From: Xanthomonas dyei
GTDB taxonomy: Bacteria; Pseudomonadota; Gammaproteobacteria; Xanthomonadales; Xanthomonadaceae
Assembly (NCBI RefSeq): GCF_002939865.1
Contig: NZ_MDEE01000004.1
Span: 62,001-126,000, forward strand
Length of the DNA: 64,000 bases
Direction: 5' to 3'
Part shown: positions 1 through 9,047 of the stretch, in pieces
How the letters are laid out: every line of letters starts with the position of its first letter
Numbering within the stretch: position 1 is the first letter of the stretch
Notes under the pieces: generated by a model
Told to the model about the DNA's origin: nothing
Seen by the model: the letters and a program-made list of their open reading frames with translations, nothing else
Databases searched by the model: none
Position numbers and translations under genes: made by a program

Positions 1-327
1 GCGTTCGCGGCCATGCGGTGCGGAAATCACCAAAAAGCGCGCTTCCACGTCCGAGAGATTGTGCATCTGATGGGTAGACCCCGGCGGCACATGCAGGCCC
101 TGCCCCACGCGCAGCACATGTTGCGCACCGTCCAGCTGCAGCATCACTTCACCAGCCACGACGTAGAAAAAATGCCGTGCGCGACTATGCCGATGGCGCA
201 ACTCTGCGGCGCCTGGCGGCATGCGTTCTTCGAGCACGCTCAAGCTGGGGTCGCGCAACAGATGCCAGCCTTCGCAGGCCTCGCCCCACGGGTAATGCTC
301 GGCCGTGTCGGTGCTGATCATGGCCAT
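1..327 (-). CDS. Cupin-domain protein, 3' end beyond window
   Basis: Reading the minus strand from 327 gives a protein beginning [20 protein letters not shown], followed by a cupin core: paired histidines (LRHRHSRARHFFYV), a glutamate in VVAGEVMLQLDG, then the second cupin motif VPPGSTHQMHN. Such small single-domain cupins bind a metal and act as sensors, isomerases or oxygenases; the substrate cannot be read from sequence. The start ATG (325-327) overlaps the argH stop codon (TGATG), so it is translationally coupled to argH and is the last visible gene of the arginine cluster. A second ATG at 321 is possible. The stop codon lies outside the window. Confidence 0.8.
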   Translation of the reverse strand, partial: MAMISTDTAEHYPWGEACEGWHLLRDPSLSVLEERMPPGAAELRHRHSRARHFFYVVAGEVMLQLDGAQHVLRVGQGLHVPPGSTHQMHNLSDVEARFLVISAPHGRER

Positions 328-1622
328 CAGCGCAGCGCCTGCCAACGCGCGCGCAACACATCCAGTTGCAGATCGGCTGCGGCACCAGGCGAGACGCGCG
401 CGGCCAGGCTGCCTTCCGGCGTGCGTCCCTGTCCTGCGGTCTCGGATGCTTCCGCGGCAGCCTTGTAGGCATCGCGAAACGGCACGCCGGCCACGGCCGC
501 TTCCACCGCCACGTCCGTGGCGTACATGCCCGAGTCTATCGCCGCATGCAGTTTGTCCGGGCGCCACTCCAGATTGGCAAGCAACGCAGGCAGCAATTCC
601 AACGCGGCCAGGCCACGGCCGAAGCCGTGCACGATGGCGCCCTTGCTGCTCTGCAGATCGCGGTGGTAGCCGGAAGGCAGCGACAGCAGTTGTTCGATCT
701 CGGTACGCGCCGCTGCCACGCTGGCATGGGTGGCACGCATCAGTTCGATCACGTCCGGGTTGCGCTTGTTGGGCATGATCGAGCTGCCGGTGGTGTACTG
801 CGCCGGCAACGCGACGAAAGCGAATTCGCCGCTGGTGAACAGCGACAGATCCCAGGCGATACGGCGCAAATCCAGCGTGGCGCTGCCCAGTGCTTCGAGT
901 GCGGCCAGCTCGTATTTTCCACGCGACAGCTGCGCGTAGATCGGCGAGACCTGCAGACGTGCAAAGCCGAGCTCGGCAGTGGTATGCGCGCGGTCCAGCG
1001 GCAGATTGACGCCGTACCCGGCGGCGGTGCCGAGCGGATTGCTGTCCACCAGGTGCAGGGTATCGGTCGCGCGCACGGCGTTATCGATAAATGCCTCTGC
1101 CCAGCCCGCCCACCACATGCCCGCCGACGACACCACCGCACGCTGGATATGCGTGTACCCCGGCACCGGCAATGCGGCTTCGGCCTGCGCGCGATCCAGC
1201 GCCACCTTGGCGATCTCGCCGCTGAGCTCGGCCACGCGCTGCAGCTTGTCCTTCAACCATAGCCGCGTGGCGACCAGAATCTGATCGTTGCGACTGCGCC
1301 CGGTGTGGATCTTGCGCCCGGCATCGCCCAGACGTTCGGTCAAGCGCGCTTCGATCGCCGAATGGCAATCTTCGTATTGCGCATCGAGCACGAACGCGCC
1401 GCTGCGAAAATCGGCCGCCAGCAGATCGAGTTGTTCGCTCAGGCCGCCCAGCTCTTGCAACGACAGGATGCCGATATGCTGCAGCCCCTGCGCATGCGCC
1501 TTGCTGGCTGCGATGTCGTGCAGGAAGAATTCGCGATCCAGGATCACGTCGTCGCCGGCCAGAAACGTCTGGATTTTGGCGTCCACCGCAACACCGGGCT
1601 TTTGCCACAACAGATTAGTCAT
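327..1622 (-). CDS. argH: Argininosuccinate lyase
   Basis: Cleaves argininosuccinate to arginine and fumarate, the last step of arginine synthesis, in the cytoplasm. The 431-residue product starts [10 protein letters not shown] and carries the fumarase/aspartase-superfamily signature [13 protein letters not shown] near residue 290, plus [10 protein letters not shown] near 110. The frame stays open far upstream, but that stretch is argC antisense and repeat DNA, so the ATG at 1622 is preferred. It lies downstream of argC; the 110-bp gap holds an inverted pair of heptamer arrays. The stop overlaps the start of a cupin gene. Confidence 0.95.
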   Translation of the reverse strand: MTNLLWQKPGVAVDAKIQTFLAGDDVILDREFFLHDIAASKAHAQGLQHIGILSLQELGGLSEQLDLLAADFRSGAFVLDAQYEDCHSAIEARLTERLGDAGRKIHTGRSRNDQILVATRLWLKDKLQRVAELSGEIAKVALDRAQAEAALPVPGYTHIQRAVVSSAGMWWAGWAEAFIDNAVRATDTLHLVDSNPLGTAAGYGVNLPLDRAHTTAELGFARLQVSPIYAQLSRGKYELAALEALGSATLDLRRIAWDLSLFTSGEFAFVALPAQYTTGSSIMPNKRNPDVIELMRATHASVAAARTEIEQLLSLPSGYHRDLQSSKGAIVHGFGRGLAALELLPALLANLEWRPDKLHAAIDSGMYATDVAVEAAVAGVPFRDAYKAAAEASETAGQGRTPEGSLAARVSPGAAADLQLDVLRARWQALR

Positions 1623-1637
1623 TTGGGTCCTTTTTGC

Positions 1638-1727
1638 GGGACCGGGGACCGGGGACTGGGGACCCGGAAAAGCTAAGAGCGTTTGCCCTTGCTCTTCCCG
1701 GGTCCCCGGTCCCTGGTCCCTGGTCCC
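1638..1727. repeat. Inverted pair of GGGACCG/GGTCCCC heptamer arrays
   Basis: About four copies of a GGGACCG-type heptamer (1638-1667) are followed, after 29 bp, by about four copies of the reverse-complementary form (1697-1727). The two arms can pair into a stem of roughly 30 bp. The element fills the argC-argH gap, ending 5 bp beyond the argC stop. The same heptamer occurs at 7637-7668 and 7755-7784. Confidence 0.85.
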
Positions 1728-1732
1728 GAGAA

Positions 1733-2686
1733 TCACATCGAAATTGCAGTCAACTCGTCCCAGCCCAATGCCAGGTTGAGATTCTGCATGGCCTGGGTCG
1801 CCGCGCCCTTGAGCAGGTTGTCCAGGGTCGCCACCACCACCACGCGCTTGTTGCCGGGCGCCAGGGTGATGCCGCCAATCTGCACGCCGTGTTTGCCGGC
1901 GATGCGGCTCACCCACGGCGCCTCGTCGACAAGCTCGATCAGCGGCTCGCCCGCGTAACGCTGTGCATAGCGCGCCTGTATCTGCTCGCGCGTCAGCGGC
2001 TGCTGCAGCCACAGGTTGACGGTCATGGTGATGCCGCGGAAATGCGGCGCCACATGCGGCATGAACTCCACCGGCACGCCGAGCTGCGCCGACACTTCGC
2101 GCTCATGCATGTGGTTGGTCAGCGCATACGGCATCACATTGTCGGCGAGCAGCTCGGGGTTGTTCTTGTCCGATGGTGTCGTCCCTGCGCCGGAATAACC
2201 GGACACGCCAAAGCATTGCGGCGGGCCGGCCAGCTGATCCAGCAATGGGGTGATCGCCAGCTGCATTGCAGTGGCATAGCAGCCGGGGTTGCTGATGCGG
2301 CGCTGCCCCGCATACTTGCCACGGGTGAGCTCCGGCAAGCCGTAATACCACGCAGGGTCGAAGCGATAGTCTGCCGACAGATCGATCAGCAGCGTCTGCG
2401 GCAGGCGCGCATCGATTGCGGCAACAAACGGCTCGGCCTTGCCATTGGGCAGTGCCAGGATCACCACATCGGCGCCCTTGGCGGCCACCGCGTCGGCACC
2501 CAGGCTCTCGAAGCGCAGATCGCCGCGATAGCCGTCGTTATGGTCGGCCACGGCCTGCCCCGCCAGTTCGCGCGAGGACACGAACACCAGCTGCAGATGC
2601 GGATGCGCCACGACCAGCTTGATCAGTTCCGAACCGGTATGCCCGCGGGCGCCAACGATGCCGATGGTTGTTGTTTGAACACTCAT
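1733..2686 (-). CDS. argC: N-acetyl-gamma-glutamyl-phosphate reductase
   Basis: NADPH-dependent reduction of N-acetylglutamyl phosphate to N-acetylglutamate semialdehyde. The 317-residue protein opens with a Rossmann motif ([16 protein letters not shown]) and has the active-site cysteine in [12 protein letters not shown] near residue 145. The start ATG (2684-2686) overlaps the stop codon of the preceding acetyltransferase gene (ATGA), which decides between it and an in-frame ATG 16 codons upstream. It acts directly after the kinase activity encoded by the fused synthase/kinase gene at 3300-4643. Confidence 0.95.
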   Translation of the reverse strand: MSVQTTTIGIVGARGHTGSELIKLVVAHPHLQLVFVSSRELAGQAVADHNDGYRGDLRFESLGADAVAAKGADVVILALPNGKAEPFVAAIDARLPQTLLIDLSADYRFDPAWYYGLPELTRGKYAGQRRISNPGCYATAMQLAITPLLDQLAGPPQCFGVSGYSGAGTTPSDKNNPELLADNVMPYALTNHMHEREVSAQLGVPVEFMPHVAPHFRGITMTVNLWLQQPLTREQIQARYAQRYAGEPLIELVDEAPWVSRIAGKHGVQIGGITLAPGNKRVVVVATLDNLLKGAATQAMQNLNLALGWDELTAISM

Positions 2687-3294
2687 GCGTTTGCTTCCAG
2701 GCGGAACTGCAGGTGGCGTTTCACCCCGGCCCATTCCGTATCGATGATGGAGAACACCACGGTATCGCGCGGCGTACCGTCGGCGTGGCGGGTGTGATTG
2801 CGCAGGACGCCGTCCTGCTTTGCGCCCAGCCGCGCGATCGCCGCGCGCGAGGTGTGATTGAACCAGCTGGTTTCGAACACCACGCTCAGGCAGCCCAGCG
2901 TTTCGAAGGCGTACTGCAGCAGCATCAGCTTCGCTTCGGTATTGACGCCGCTGCGTTGCACACGCGGTGCGTACCAGGTGTAGCCGATCGACAGCCGCGG
3001 CACGGCGGCATCCAGCGCGTAATAGCGCGTGCAGCCAACGATGTCACCTGCCACATCGCGCACCACCAACGGCAACGCCGTGCCATCGGCGCGGGCTGCC
3101 ATTGCCGCCGCGATGTAGACATCGACCTGGGCCGGTGCCGGCACGCCGGTGTACCACAAGCGCGACAACGCGCCGTCGCCCAGCGCCGCACGCAGGCCAT
3201 CGGCATGGGCAGGCTGCAGCGGCTCCAGGGTAGCGTGCTGCCCGCGCAAGATGGGCATCTCGCTCCAAGTCGGTGGCAAGGCGGCGGGTGTCAT
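2683..3294 (-). CDS. GNAT-family N-acetyltransferase in the arg cluster
   Basis: A 203-residue protein of the RimJ/RimL-like GNAT type: [17 protein letters not shown] at the N terminus, then a beta strand and acetyl-CoA-binding region ending in [18 protein letters not shown], and [20 protein letters not shown], typical of acetyltransferases acting on protein N termini or small amines. The substrate is unknown. It lies between argBA and argC: its start is 5 bp past the argBA stop and its stop overlaps the argC start, so it is cotranscribed. A role in arginine metabolism is only inferred from position. Confidence 0.85.
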   Translation of the reverse strand: MTPAALPPTWSEMPILRGQHATLEPLQPAHADGLRAALGDGALSRLWYTGVPAPAQVDVYIAAAMAARADGTALPLVVRDVAGDIVGCTRYYALDAAVPRLSIGYTWYAPRVQRSGVNTEAKLMLLQYAFETLGCLSVVFETSWFNHTSRAAIARLGAKQDGVLRNHTRHADGTPRDTVVFSIIDTEWAGVKRHLQFRLEANA

Positions 3295-3299
3295 TGCGC

Positions 3300-4643
3300 T
3301 CAGCCCAGCAAGGTCGGCTGACGCGTCGCGCAGTGCGCCACACAGTGCTGGATCTGTTCGAAATTCTCCAGCCCGTACCAGAACACCTTCCACTTTTCCT
3401 GCTTGATGCAGCCGTCGGATTCGGCGTAGTAGAAGATGTTGACCTGGTTGTTGTGACGCGAGCGCCAGAACAGCTGCGGGGTTTCTTCGCGCATCACATT
3501 CCATACCGCACGGCCCAGGCCTTCGCCTTGCGCATCGTCGAGCACGGCGAACTTGTCCAGGTAGGTCAGCCGGCCTGCACCGAACTGACCTTCGTCGGTG
3601 AGAATCACCGCGGCACGATAGTTCTCGCTGACGTAGGCGCGCAGCAGCGTGGTGTTGGCGAAGTAATCCGGCACCAGGGTGCGGCCGAAGCTGGATTCGA
3701 TCAGCGACGTCAACCGCGGCAGATCCAGTTCAGCCCACGAAGTCGCGCGCAGCACGCGCTCGCCCCGCCGCACCAGCGTGCCCGAGCCCTTATGGGTAAA
3801 CAGTTCCTTGGCCAGGTCTGCAGGCCGGGTGATCGACACCGACGATTCCAGCGGCAGGCGATCGAGCAGATCCTTGATCTGTTCGATCTTAACGCGCATG
3901 CCGCCATTGATCCACGGCTGCTGCATCAGGTGATCGTATTCGGTGGACAGGTTGATCGAATCGATCAGCTTGCCATCGGCATCCAGCAGCCCGCCGGTGC
4001 CGGTGAGGAAGATGATCTTGTACGGCTGCAGTTCCTGCACCAGTTCGTTGGCGGCAAAATCCGCATTGACGTTGAGGATCTGCCCGCTCGGGGTTTCGCC
4101 CAGGCTGGTGATCACCGGGATCGAACCGGCCTGCAGGCTGGCCTCGATCGGCGCCAGATTCACCGCCTTGACCTCACCGACCAGGCCGTAGGTGTCGCGG
4201 TCCAGATACTCCGCTTCGAATACGCCGCCGGTAATCGATGTCGCACGCGCACCGTTCTGCTGCAGCGCTTCCACCAGCTTCAGATTGGACGCCTGGAACA
4301 CCTTGCGCACGATCGCCAGCGCTTGCGGCGAGGTCACCCGCAAGCCATTGACGGTCTGCTTTTCGATGCCCGCTGCAGACAGCTCGGCATCCAGCTGCGG
4401 GCCGGCGCCATGCAGCACGATCGGGGTCAAGCCCACTTCCTGCAGAAACGACAACGACGACGTCAGCGCGTCCAGGTCGTCGCGCAGCACTGCGCCGCCC
4501 ACCTTGACCACCGCAAAGCGCTTGGCGTCCAGCTGCGAAAAGCGCTTGAGGTACTGGCTGATTTCCTTGGCGCTGGCCATGCTCGAAAGCAGGCGCACGA
4601 TGGTCTGGCGGGTCTGTTTGTGGGGCTGCGCGGAGAGGGACAT
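3300..4643 (-). CDS. argB: Bifunctional N-acetylglutamate synthase/kinase
   Basis: 447 residues with two domains: an amino-acid kinase domain (about 40-290; [33 protein letters not shown]) and a C-terminal GNAT domain (about 300-435; [20 protein letters not shown], then the acetyl-CoA loop in [14 protein letters not shown]). This architecture matches the Xanthomonas synthase/kinase related to vertebrate N-acetylglutamate synthase. It acetylates glutamate and then phosphorylates N-acetylglutamate, replacing separate ArgA and ArgB. It is often annotated simply as acetylglutamate kinase. There is no good ribosome binding site at this ATG; an internal Met at residue 22 (4580) is an alternative start. 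Confidence 0.93.
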   Translation of the reverse strand: MSLSAQPHKQTRQTIVRLLSSMASAKEISQYLKRFSQLDAKRFAVVKVGGAVLRDDLDALTSSLSFLQEVGLTPIVLHGAGPQLDAELSAAGIEKQTVNGLRVTSPQALAIVRKVFQASNLKLVEALQQNGARATSITGGVFEAEYLDRDTYGLVGEVKAVNLAPIEASLQAGSIPVITSLGETPSGQILNVNADFAANELVQELQPYKIIFLTGTGGLLDADGKLIDSINLSTEYDHLMQQPWINGGMRVKIEQIKDLLDRLPLESSVSITRPADLAKELFTHKGSGTLVRRGERVLRATSWAELDLPRLTSLIESSFGRTLVPDYFANTTLLRAYVSENYRAAVILTDEGQFGAGRLTYLDKFAVLDDAQGEGLGRAVWNVMREETPQLFWRSRHNNQVNIFYYAESDGCIKQEKWKVFWYGLENFEQIQHCVAHCATRQPTLLG

Positions 4644-4691
4644 TGCCGTGATCGAAAGAGGAGAAGGATGCGCCAGGCGCAGGAATCGGCG

Positions 4692-5792
4692 TCAGTGCGC
4701 GCCGTTGATGATGCAGTTGACCGATTCGGCGTAACGCTGCAACTGCTCCAGCGTCACGAACTCGTCGGCGGTGTGCGCCTGGGCGATGTCGCCCGGGCCA
4801 TAGACCAGCGCGGTATAGCCGCCAGCGGAAAACAGCGAGGCTTCGGTCCAGAAGTCCACTGCGTTGCCGATCGGCAGGTCCAGCGCATCGGCCACATCGC
4901 GCGCGGCCAGGCGGCGTTCTTCTGCACGCGCGATATCACCAGACGGCAGGCTCGGTCCCCGGAAGGTTTCTTCGAACTGCGCTGCAGCCGGCTCGGCAAA
5001 TCCGGCGAAGGTGGCCAGCAATCCATCCACATCCATCGACGGCAGCGGACGAAACCCGAACCGCACTTCGGCTGCCGGCGCGATCATGTTGGCCTTGATG
5101 CCGCCGTCGACGCGGCCGATGTTGAAGCGCAGGCCGGTCAAGCCGCCGAAGCGCGCATGCGCCAGCGACTCGACATGATCCAGCGCCTTGCCGCCCCACC
5201 GCATCGCCTGATGCAAGGCACTTGCAGACGGATCCTGCTTCCCCGACGCATGCCCGGCACGGCCGGCAAAGCGCATCAACACCGAACTGATGCCGCGATG
5301 CGCCAGCACCGCCTCGCTCATGGTCGGCTCGGCCACTAGCACCGCCTCATACGACAAACCGCGCGCCAGAAACGCGGCGATGCAACGCGGGTCGTTGGCC
5401 TCTTCGTCGGAAGAAAACAGGAACGCGGCATCGCCATCGCCAGCATTGGCCGCCGCCACCAGCGCCGCCGCCGCACCTTTGATATCGCAGACACCCAGAC
5501 CGATCACGCGATCGTCGGTGCGCCGCATCACGTGCGGATCGGCACTCCAGTGCGGCGAATCCGGCACCGTGTCCAGATGCACGTTGAACAGATAGTTGGG
5601 CTTTCCACGCACCGCATACAGGCTCACCGCGCCGGCACCGTGGTCGATCACCTCGACCTGGAAACCGGGCAGCTGCGCACGCAGATAATCGAAGATGCCG
5701 CCCTCGGCAGCGATCGCACGCGGCGGATTACGGGTGTCGAAGGACACCAGCGTTTCCAGGTGTTCGAGGGTGGATTGGAGCAGGTCGGTCAT
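4692..5792 (-). CDS. argE: N-acetylcitrulline deacetylase (ArgE-type M20 peptidase)
   Basis: 366-residue M20 family metallohydrolase. Metal ligands are visible in NVHLDTVPDS (about residue 72), the following CDIKG, and SSDEEANDP (about 128); a dimerisation-domain histidine is in AGHASGKQDP. In Xanthomonas the ArgE homologue acts on N-acetyl-L-citrulline rather than acetylornithine, which matches the acetylornithine carbamoyltransferase encoded upstream. The product citrulline feeds argininosuccinate synthase (argG). It lies 48 bp upstream of argBA and 6 bp downstream of a GNAT gene. Confidence 0.92.
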   Translation of the reverse strand: MTDLLQSTLEHLETLVSFDTRNPPRAIAAEGGIFDYLRAQLPGFQVEVIDHGAGAVSLYAVRGKPNYLFNVHLDTVPDSPHWSADPHVMRRTDDRVIGLGVCDIKGAAAALVAAANAGDGDAAFLFSSDEEANDPRCIAAFLARGLSYEAVLVAEPTMSEAVLAHRGISSVLMRFAGRAGHASGKQDPSASALHQAMRWGGKALDHVESLAHARFGGLTGLRFNIGRVDGGIKANMIAPAAEVRFGFRPLPSMDVDGLLATFAGFAEPAAAQFEETFRGPSLPSGDIARAEERRLAARDVADALDLPIGNAVDFWTEASLFSAGGYTALVYGPGDIAQAHTADEFVTLEQLQRYAESVNCIINGAH

Positions 5793-5798
5793 GGTGGG

Positions 5799-6251
5799 TC
5801 AGGCAGCCGGGGGACTGGTGCGGTAGAGGTCGTGATGGGCGATTTCCATCAGCGACTGCGGATGAGTCGGCGCAGCGAAGCCGTACTGGGCGTACAGCGC
5901 ATGTGCGTCGGAGGTGGCGAGCATGAAGCGGCGCAGGCCCTGCAGCTGCGGGTGGGCCATGATCGCTGCCACCAACTGCTTGCTGTAGCCGCGGCTGCGG
6001 TACGCGTCGAGCACGAACACGTCGGCCAGATAGGCGAAGGTCGCGCCGTCGGTGATCGCCCGTGCGAACGCGACCTGCCCTGCGCCCTCGACATAGCCGC
6101 CGACGCACAGCGAACCGGCGATCGCCCGCTGCACCGTGTCCAGCGGGATACCCAGGCACCAATAGGCCTGCTCGCTGAGGAAGTGATGGATCAAGGGCAG
6201 ATCCAGTTCCTGCTTGTCGGTGCTGATGCGCAGTGCGGTCATGGGTTCCAT
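5799..6251 (-). CDS. GNAT-family N-acetyltransferase
   Basis: 150-residue single-domain GNAT protein with the motif A region VFVLDAYRSRGYSKQLVAAI (about 90-109) and a C-terminal ALYAQYGFAAP, typical of this fold. The substrate is unknown. The gene sits between argG and argE, ending 6 bp before argE, so it is probably cotranscribed with argE. The start at 6251 (MEPMTAL) has a purine-rich GGGAGAAG about 15 bp upstream; a second ATG at 6242 is equally possible. It is the second GNAT gene inside this arginine cluster and is not closely similar to the one at 2683. Confidence 0.85.
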   Translation of the reverse strand: MEPMTALRISTDKQELDLPLIHHFLSEQAYWCLGIPLDTVQRAIAGSLCVGGYVEGAGQVAFARAITDGATFAYLADVFVLDAYRSRGYSKQLVAAIMAHPQLQGLRRFMLATSDAHALYAQYGFAAPTHPQSLMEIAHHDLYRTSPPAA

Positions 6252-6263
6252 TGCGACAACGAC

Positions 6264-6436
6264 TTCTCCCAGCGGGAAAAGGTGCCCCGAAGGGAGCGGA
6301 TGAGAGTACGGGCGAAGCCTGGTGAAATCGGATGTTGCAAGGGCGGATGAGCAGACGAACGAGGCTTCGTGCAATCGAACATTGCTGAGCTTCGCACGTC
6401 CCCTCACCCCAACCCCTCTCCTGGCAGGAGAGGGGC
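6264..6436. repeat. Long imperfect palindromic intergenic element, copy 1
   Basis: Begins CTTCTCCC-GGGAAAAGG with GCCCCGAAGG and GCGGATGAG, and ends ACCCCAACCCCTCTCC-GGAGAGGGG. The outer parts are short inverted repeats and the ends are roughly complementary to each other. Two further copies lie at 11347-11588 and 17318-17434. It fills the argG-GNAT gap and could form a strong hairpin in the arg transcript. Confidence 0.8.
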
Positions 6437-6445
6437 GTTGGATCT

Positions 6446-7687
6446 TCAGCGATTCACTTGCGCATACAACGTCGAGCTCATCCCGAACAGCTTGATGAAG
6501 CCTTCCGCCTCTTCCACGCCCCAGTCGGCCGACTGCGCGTAGGTCGCGCCCTTGGTGTTGAGCAGGTGCGGCGAACGCACCGCCACCGCATCGACGCGGC
6601 CGCCGCGGGTTTCCAGCGTCACTTCGCCGTTGACCTTGGACTGCGAGGACTGCAAGAACGCTTCGATATCGGTCTTGAGCGGGTCGTGATAGAAGCCTTC
6701 GTAGACCAGCTCCACCCACTTGCGCGCCACGTCCGGCTTGAAGCGGTTCTGCTGCTTGGTCAGCACCGCATCTTCCAGCGCGCGGTGCGCGGTGAGCAGC
6801 GAGATCAGGCCCGGTGCTTCGAACACGATGCGGCCCTTCAAGCCGATCACGGTGTCGCCGGTGTACACGCCACGGCCCACGCCGTACTGCGCGAACAAGG
6901 TGTTGAGCTTGGCCAGGATCTTGGCGCCCGGCAGCGGCTTGCCATCCAGTTCCACCGCTTCGCCTTCGACGAACTTCAAGGTCACCGTCAATGCTTCGAT
7001 CGGCCACGCACTGCGCGGCGCGCACCAGCCACGTGCCCCCTCGCCCGGCGCTTCCCAACGGTCGATCTCGCCGCCGGACATGGTCAGGCCCAGCAGGTTC
7101 TCGTTGATGGTGTAAGCCTGCTGCTTGGCACGCACGCCGAAGCCGCGCGCTTCCAGATACTTCTGCTCATAGGCGCGGGTCTGGGTGTGTTCTTTCTGGA
7201 TTTCGCGGATCGGCGCGACGATCTGGTAGTCGCCCAACGCCTTCACCGCCAGGTCGAAACGCACCTGGTCGTTGCCCATGCCGGTGCAGCCGTGCGCGAT
7301 GATGCGCGTGCCCAGCTCTTCGGCGCGCTTGAGCGCGGCATCGACGATCAGGTAACGGTCCGACACCAGCAAGGGATACTGGCCCTGGTAGCCCTCGCCC
7401 GCCCACACGAACGGCTTGACGAAGCCTTCCCAGATCGCCGGGCCACCATCGACGGTGACATGGCTGGCCGCACCCAGCTCAGCGGCGCGCTTCTCGATGA
7501 AATCACGCTCGTCGGCATCCACACCGCCGGTATCGGCAAACACCGTGTGCACCGCATAGCCGCGCTCCTGCAGATACGGAATGCAGAAGCTGGTATCGAG
7601 GCCACCAGAGAACGCCAGGACGATATCTTTGGTGCCGGGACCGGGGACCGGGGACCGGGGACCCGGGGAAGCATTGGATTGCGACAT
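6446..7687 (-). CDS. argG: Argininosuccinate synthase with repeat-encoded N-terminal insert
   Basis: ATP-dependent joining of citrulline and aspartate. The PP-loop motif [10 protein letters not shown] is present, followed by [11 protein letters not shown] and [13 protein letters not shown]. The protein has 413 residues. The catalytic fold normally starts almost at the N terminus, but here MSQSNA is followed by about a dozen Pro/Gly residues ([11 protein letters not shown]) encoded by a GGGACCG heptamer array (7637-7668), and only then [11 protein letters not shown]. The ATG at 7687 is supported by AGGAG seven bases upstream, and no usable start exists after the array, so the repeat is translated. 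The insert precedes the first beta strand and probably leaves activity intact. Confidence 0.95.
   Translation of the reverse strand: MSQSNASPGPRSPVPGPGTKDIVLAFSGGLDTSFCIPYLQERGYAVHTVFADTGGVDADERDFIEKRAAELGAASHVTVDGGPAIWEGFVKPFVWAGEGYQGQYPLLVSDRYLIVDAALKRAEELGTRIIAHGCTGMGNDQVRFDLAVKALGDYQIVAPIREIQKEHTQTRAYEQKYLEARGFGVRAKQQAYTINENLLGLTMSGGEIDRWEAPGEGARGWCAPRSAWPIEALTVTLKFVEGEAVELDGKPLPGAKILAKLNTLFAQYGVGRGVYTGDTVIGLKGRIVFEAPGLISLLTAHRALEDAVLTKQQNRFKPDVARKWVELVYEGFYHDPLKTDIEAFLQSSQSKVNGEVTLETRGGRVDAVAVRSPHLLNTKGATYAQSADWGVEEAEGFIKLFGMSSTLYAQVNR
7637..7668. repeat. GGGACCG heptamer array inside argG
   Basis: Four and a half tandem copies of GGGACCG, in frame within the first 20 codons of argG. 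It faces an oppositely oriented GGGTCCC array 86 bp away, at the end of argF'. Confidence 0.9.
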
Positions 7688-7750
7688 TAGAAAACTCCTG
7701 TGGCGATTGATTGGAACTGAAAATAAAGTGCGATCGCACCAGCGACGCTG

Positions 7751-8788
7751 TTACGGGTCCCGGGTCCCGGGTCCCGGGTCCCGGCCTATCAGGGCAGCCA
7801 TGATCGCCTTCTGCACATGCAGGCGGTTTTCCGCCTCGTCGATGGCGATACAGTTGGGCGAATCCATCACCGCGTCGGTGGCCTTGACGTTGCGACGCAG
7901 CGGAAGGCAGTGCGAGAACACGCCGTTGTTGGTCAGCGCCATCTTGGCTTCGTCGACGATGAAGTGCTGGTACTGGTCGCGGATCGGCTTTTCCGGCTCC
8001 CAGTTGCCGAAGAACGGCAGCGCGCCCCAGCTCTTGGCGTAGACGACATCGGCGCCGCTGTAGGCGCTTGCGATGTCGTGGCTCACCTGCAGCGAGCCGC
8101 CGCTTTCGGCCACGTTCTGCGCTGCCCAGTCCATATAGCGCTGATCCAGGATGTAGTCCGGCGTCGGGCACAGCAGGGTCACGTCCATGCCCATGCGCGT
8201 GGCAATCGTCAACGCGGAATTGGCCACCGCGGTGTTGAGCGGCTTGGGGTGATAGGTCCAGGTCAGCACGTACTTCTTGCCGCGCAGATCCTGCGTGCCG
8301 AAGTGTTCCTGCAATGCCATCGCGTGCGCCAGTTCCTGGCACGGGTGGGTGATGGTCTCCATGTTGATCACCGGCACCGGCGAATACTTGGCAAAACTCT
8401 TCAGCACCTGATCTTCGCGGTCCTTGGACCAGTCGACGAACTTGGGAAACGCGCGCACGCCGATCAGATCGACATAGCGGCCCAGCACACGCGCCACTTC
8501 GGCGATGTGCTCTTCGGTATCGCCGTCCATCACCGTGCCCAGGTTGAACTCGATCGGCCAGGCATCCTTGCCCGGCTGCAGCACCACCGCATGCCCGCCC
8601 AGCTGGAACGCACCCAGCTCGAAGCTGGTCCGCGTGCGCATGGACGGGTTGAAAAACACCAGCGCGATCGACTTGCCCTTCAGCTCGCTTCCCAGCTTGT
8701 TGCGTTTGAACAACGCGGCCTGGGTCAACAGCGCGTCCAGTTCGGCGCGGCTCCAGTCCTGGGTGTTCAAGAAGTGCTTCAGTGACAT
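7751..8788 (-). CDS. argF': N-acetylornithine carbamoyltransferase
   Basis: Transfers the carbamoyl group to N-acetylornithine, giving N-acetylcitrulline; this defines the variant arginine pathway of Xanthomonas. The 345-residue protein has the carbamoyl-phosphate loop FFNPSMRTRTSFELG (about 45-59), ETITHPCQELAHA and FSHCLPLRRNVKAT near 295, the last being where ornithine enzymes differ. The ATG at 8788 has AAGGA eight bases upstream. The last residues (GRDPGPGTRDP) are encoded by a GGGTCCC array (7755-7784) that also supplies the sequence up to the stop. It is the first structural gene after a candidate attenuator. Confidence 0.94.
   Translation of the reverse strand: MSLKHFLNTQDWSRAELDALLTQAALFKRNKLGSELKGKSIALVFFNPSMRTRTSFELGAFQLGGHAVVLQPGKDAWPIEFNLGTVMDGDTEEHIAEVARVLGRYVDLIGVRAFPKFVDWSKDREDQVLKSFAKYSPVPVINMETITHPCQELAHAMALQEHFGTQDLRGKKYVLTWTYHPKPLNTAVANSALTIATRMGMDVTLLCPTPDYILDQRYMDWAAQNVAESGGSLQVSHDIASAYSGADVVYAKSWGALPFFGNWEPEKPIRDQYQHFIVDEAKMALTNNGVFSHCLPLRRNVKATDAVMDSPNCIAIDEAENRLHVQKAIMAALIGRDPGPGTRDP
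7755..7784. repeat. GGGTCCC heptamer array at the argF' 3' end
   Basis: Four perfect tandem copies of GGGTCCC plus two bases, located directly before the argF' stop codon (on the minus strand) and read through as the C-terminal tail of the enzyme. Confidence 0.93.
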
Positions 8789-8892
8789 CGATCGATCCTT
8801 TGCTGCGTGCTTCTGCTGCGTGGTCCGCCAGGAGCGACGGGGTGCGCGACATGCGCGTTTCTTGCGGTTGAAACTTTTGTGACGCCAAAACG

Positions 8893-8917
8893 AAAAAACC
8901 CAGCCGGTGGGCTGGGT
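8893..8917 (-). terminator. Leader terminator (attenuator) upstream of argF'
   Basis: In the minus-strand transcript, ACCCAGCC (8917-8910), loop CACC, GGCTGGGT (8905-8898) and then five to six U. The 8-bp perfect stem with a U tract is a textbook intrinsic terminator. It sits about 105 bp before the argF' start and after the upstream gene's end, so it would stop transcription into the arg cluster unless prevented. Confidence 0.85.
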
Positions 8918-8945
8918 CTTCAGAACGGACAGCAAAACGCCCCGG

Positions 8946-9047
8946 TTACCCAGCGAAAATGTGGGATTCCGGTCGGCGGGCACGCGAGGTCATGCCGGAG
9001 GCCATCCGGGCGGCGCTGGTGTCGTGCTGAAAGGGGATTGCTTGCAT
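8946..9047 (-). CDS. Candidate leader peptide of the arg cluster
   Basis: A 33-codon ORF starting at the ATG at 9047 and ending in TAA at 8946. The peptide has arginine at positions 14, 22, 24 and 25 (TSRARRPE), i.e. three of four residues just upstream of the stop region, encoded by CGT, CGC and CGA. It lies wholly between the end of the upstream gene (9098) and the terminator. No protein role is expected; its translation would sense charged tRNA-Arg. The ribosome binding site is weak (GAGGATTCGC upstream), and whether it is translated is unproven. Confidence 0.5.
   Translation of the reverse strand: MQAIPFQHDTSAARMASGMTSRARRPESHIFAG

Larger units (their letters stand above)
8893..9047 (-). 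promoter_or_regulatory. Candidate arginine-responsive transcription attenuator
   Basis: The leader holds three linked elements: a short ORF (9047-8946) with Arg codons at positions 14, 22, 24 and 25; a segment GCTGGGT (8954-8948) overlapping the ORF's stop codon; and the terminator at 8917-8893. GCTGGGT can pair over 7 bp with ACCCAGC, the left arm of the terminator. A ribosome stalled at Arg22-25 would leave GCTGGGT free and block the terminator; a ribosome reaching the stop would cover it and let the terminator form. The geometry is seen in the sequence; the regulation is inferred. Confidence 0.6.

Noticed and set aside
1638-1727. Heptamer arrays as CRISPR
   Set aside because: Units of 7 bp with no spacers; arrays are inverted, not repeat-spacer.
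4644-4700. Plus-strand GAGGAGAAGG-ATG that looks like a start site
   Set aside because: The frame behind it is antisense to argE and has no coding character.
3273-5339. A 688-codon open frame on the plus strand, antisense to argBA and argE
   Set aside because: GC-rich third positions keep antisense frames open; the translation has no family content and real genes lie opposite.
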